Shown one piece after another: positions 61,785 to 64,000 of a stretch of DNA of 64,000 nucleotides; position 1 is the stretch's first letter; each line of letters starts with the position of its first letter. The stretch spans positions 1 through 64,000 of the forward strand of contig JADJLO010000001.1 in the NCBI GenBank assembly GCA_016710075.1, in the 5' to 3' direction. This DNA is from Acidobacteriota bacterium (GTDB taxonomy: Bacteria; Acidobacteriota; Blastocatellia; RBC074). Below the pieces are notes generated by a model. That model saw only the letters and a program-made list of their open reading frames with translations. It searched no databases and was not told the origin of the DNA. A program made the translations under genes and the position numbers.

Positions 61785-64000
61785 ATGCAAAAGCTGCCGA
61801 TCGATCCATTGCTCGCCGGGATCGTCGAACAATTAAGAGCCGGAACGAACCTTGTGCTCGAAGCGCCGCCTGGCGCGGGCAAGACCACGCGTGTGCCTTC
61901 GGCGCTGCTCGATTCCGGGATAGGTGATGGATTGGAAGTCTGGGTGCTCGAGCCTCGCAGGCTTGCGGCCAGGATGGCGGCGCGCCGAGTAGCCGAGGAA
62001 CGAGGAGAGAAGCCGGGCGAGACCGTTGGTTATCAGGTCCGGTTCGAGGAGATTGCCGGCCCAAAGACCCGATTGCGTTTTATGACGGAAGGGGTGCTGA
62101 CAAGACGCCTGCTCTCGGACCCGCGTTTGAAAAAAGCAGGCATCGTCATCCTCGATGAATTTCACGAGCGCCACATGCAGGCGGACATAGCGCTGGCGAT
62201 GCTGCGCCGGCTGCAGCAGTCGACGAGACCGGATCTTAAGCTTGTCGTCATGTCAGCCACTTTGAACATCGGTCCGGTGGCTCAATTTCTGGGCGATGCT
62301 CCACTGATCAAATCTCAAGGCCGGATGTTCGATGTCTCGATCGAATATCATCAGAGACCGGACGAGAGACAGCTCGCAGAGCAGGTTTCCGCGGCCATCA
62401 GGCGATTGATTGAAGAGAAGATAGACGGCGATATTCTGGTCTTTCTTCCGGGGGCGGCCGAAATCAGGCGGGCTCAGGAAGCGTGTTCGAATCTGGCTCA
62501 GCGTCATGATGTGGTTCTGCTGCCGCTTCACGGTGAATTGTCGCCTGCCGATCAGGACGCGGCTGTCAGACCTGCCTCGAAAAGAAAGATCATCCTTTCA
62601 ACCAACGTCGCCGAAAGCTCGGTGACAATCGATGGCGTAGTCGCCGTGATAGATTCCGGTCTTGCTCGAATCGCCGGTCATTCTCCGTGGTCCGGATTGC
62701 CGACACTCAACATTGCAAGAATCAGCAGGGCTTCTGCGGTTCAGCGCGCGGGAAGGGCGGGCAGAACCAGACCCGGCAGATGCCTCAGGCTTTATACTCA
62801 GCAGGACTTCAACGCCAGGCCCGATCACGAAACTCCCGAAATCGTTCGCGAAGATCTTGCGGAAATCGCCCTTGAGCTTCACGCCTCGGGCATCGCGGAT
62901 TTAACGGCTTTCTCCTGGTTTGAAGCCCCGCCCCACCAATCGCTCAACGCGGCGGAAACCCTGCTGAAAAAACTCGGAGCGATAGATCAACAAGGCCTTA
63001 TTACTCCGACCGGTCAAAGAATGCTTCGGTTCCCACTGCACCCGCGTCAATCGAGGCTGATGGTTGAAGCCATATCCAGAGGCGCCGGTCAGGCCGCGGC
63101 CATCATCGCTGCACTTATCGGAGAGCGCGACATTCTCCAGTCCGAGCTTTTTAAAAGCGACAGGCAAATCGCCGGCAAAACGAATGGCCCGAGCGACCTG
63201 CTTCATCGACTTGATCTGTTTAGCGAAGCGGAAAAATCCGGTTTTTCCGCTTCCAGGCTGCGGGATATGGGGCTCGAACCAGGGGCGGTCCATGCAGTCG
63301 ATCGCGTCCGCAGGCAACTTTTGAGAAATCCTGAGATCGCTCAACAGCCGGCTCCAAATCAACGCGACATCGATGACGCACTGCTGATTTCAGTGCTGGC
63401 CGGTTATCCCGACAGGGTTGCAGGAAGAAGAGTGATGAAACCGGATAATCACGACCTGCTGCTGTCGGGCGGAGGCTCGGCCGTCCTGTCGCCGGGCAGC
63501 GTGGTTCAAAAACAGGGATTTCTGGTCGCCGTCGATGCCGAGCAGCGGCAGGAGACCGCACAAGGGAAGAGAAGCGGGACCACGGTCCGCACCGCCAGCT
63601 CGATCAAGCCGGAATGGCTGATCGATCTTTATCCGGATGATCTTGTCGAAACTACTCGGGCCGTCTGGAACGCTCAATCGGAGCGCGTCGAAATATACGA
63701 CCGGATTCTTTACGATCAACTGATCATCGATGAGAGGCGAATCAACAGTGATCCGGGCGGCGCCGGTTCCGCCGTCCTTGCTGAAGCCGCCCTTGCCGCC
63801 GGTCTGCAGCGATTTGTCGACCCCGAGGCGATCGATAAATTTATCGCGCGTGTCGATTTCCTTCGCGATACCTTCCCGGAACAGGAATTCCCCGAACTGA
63901 CTGACCAGGACGTGGCTGATGCGCTCAGAAAATTATGCGCCGGATTGAAAAGCTTTCAGGAATTAAAGGAACTCGCCTCTCGCGGTGGTATCATCGAAGT
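61785..64000 (+). CDS. hrpB: ATP-dependent helicase HrpB, partial at right edge
   Basis: The frame runs open from ATG 61785 to the window edge (738 codons). DEAH-box motifs are all present: VLEAPPGAGKTTRVPSALL (motif I), DEFHERHMQADIALAML (motif II, D-E-F-H), LVVMSATLN (motif III), DILVFLPGAAEIRRAQEACS (motif IV region), ILSTNVAESSVTIDGVVAV (motif V) and QRAGRAGRTRPGRCLRLY (motif VI). The HrpB-specific C-terminal part follows (LRFPLHPRQSRLM, AALIGERDIL, LLSGGGSAVLSPGSVV). HrpB proteins are 820-850 residues, so about 100 are missing. It is an RNA helicase of unsettled role. The start follows a family 2 repeat by 11 bases, which may supply its leader. Confidence 0.95.
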   Translation, partial: MQKLPIDPLLAGIVEQLRAGTNLVLEAPPGAGKTTRVPSALLDSGIGDGLEVWVLEPRRLAARMAARRVAEERGEKPGETVGYQVRFEEIAGPKTRLRFMTEGVLTRRLLSDPRLKKAGIVILDEFHERHMQADIALAMLRRLQQSTRPDLKLVVMSATLNIGPVAQFLGDAPLIKSQGRMFDVSIEYHQRPDERQLAEQVSAAIRRLIEEKIDGDILVFLPGAAEIRRAQEACSNLAQRHDVVLLPLHGELSPADQDAAVRPASKRKIILSTNVAESSVTIDGVVAVIDSGLARIAGHSPWSGLPTLNIARISRASAVQRAGRAGRTRPGRCLRLYTQQDFNARPDHETPEIVREDLAEIALELHASGIADLTAFSWFEAPPHQSLNAAETLLKKLGAIDQQGLITPTGQRMLRFPLHPRQSRLMVEAISRGAGQAAAIIAALIGERDILQSELFKSDRQIAGKTNGPSDLLHRLDLFSEAEKSGFSASRLRDMGLEPGAVHAVDRVRRQLLRNPEIAQQPAPNQRDIDDALLISVLAGYPDRVAGRRVMKPDNHDLLLSGGGSAVLSPGSVVQKQGFLVAVDAEQRQETAQGKRSGTTVRTASSIKPEWLIDLYPDDLVETTRAVWNAQSERVEIYDRILYDQLIIDERRINSDPGGAGSAVLAEAALAAGLQRFVDPEAIDKFIARVDFLRDTFPEQEFPELTDQDVADALRKLCAGLKSFQELKELASRGGIIE

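Overview
The window reads like a chromosomal segment of an Acidobacteriota member, most likely Blastocatellia-like, recovered from an environmental assembly. The strongest pointers are a protein ending in the Solibacter-type C-terminal domain known as TIGR03437 (56451-58208), many secreted proteins with Sec, Tat or lipoprotein signals, and a large load of secreted hydrolases. The taxonomy is inference. Nearly all functional calls rest on motif recognition by eye. Left part (1-7.4 kb): all recognised genes are on the plus strand and many are small, truncated or broken: an aquaporin with its middle deleted, two C-terminal glyoxalase-fold (VOC) scraps, a frameshifted secreted protein and an acetyltransferase split by a poly-G block. 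At least three 88-89 bp sites (5071-5159, 5590-5677, 7327-7414) have the inverted core sites of integron attC elements, and the 5175-5576 gene sits between two of them as a complete cassette. I see no integrase, so this looks like a decaying cluster of attC sites. 7.5-14.5 kb: a minus-strand run of penicillin-acylase-family hydrolase, gamma-glutamyltransferase and uracil-DNA glycosylase, then a secreted alpha/beta hydrolase and a TonB-receptor remnant. 14.6-18.8 kb: the glyoxylate bypass, malate synthase then isocitrate lyase, with 12-bp tandem repeats just upstream. 19-38 kb: secreted catabolic genes: PQQ-like and FG-GAP propeller proteins, a phosphoesterase, GH127, N-acyl-D-amino-acid deacylase-like amidohydrolase, SGNH hydrolase, sulfatase, enoyl-CoA hydratase, two serine hydrolases of the beta-lactamase fold, an MFS transporter and GH31. 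38-48.6 kb: housekeeping and mixed genes: CPBP protease, asnA, a MerR regulator next to tRNA-Pro(GGG), a zinc-ribbon membrane protein, a YheT-like hydrolase, a CNNM/CBS protein, a lipoprotein, a Tat-exported TIM-barrel protein and an SGNH hydrolase. 48.6-56.2 kb: three glycan genes (nucleotide-sugar 4,6-dehydratase, DegT aminotransferase, phosphoglycosyl transferase) that resemble part of a bacillosamine-type pathway, surrounding a large surface protein whose first half is littered with indels. 56.4-64 kb: a LamG/Ig/TIGR03437 protein, a potassium channel, a DUF1080 protein, a DUF3500 protein and the start of helicase hrpB, which runs off the right edge. Three dispersed non-coding repeat families stand out: (1) inverted-repeat elements with ends close to AACTGATACTGTTGGCGAATTC at seven places; (2) inverted-repeat elements built on AGATTACGAAACAGACGAAA and GAAACAAACGAAAA at four or five places; (3) heptamer repeats of the AAGTTTA/AAGTCCA type. 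Family 2 supplies the end of the 54429-55034 gene and family 3 the end of the 43178-44233 gene. At least six otherwise well-conserved genes carry single-base frameshifts, several in homopolymers, and there are two long poly-G blocks, so part of the apparent gene decay may be assembly error.
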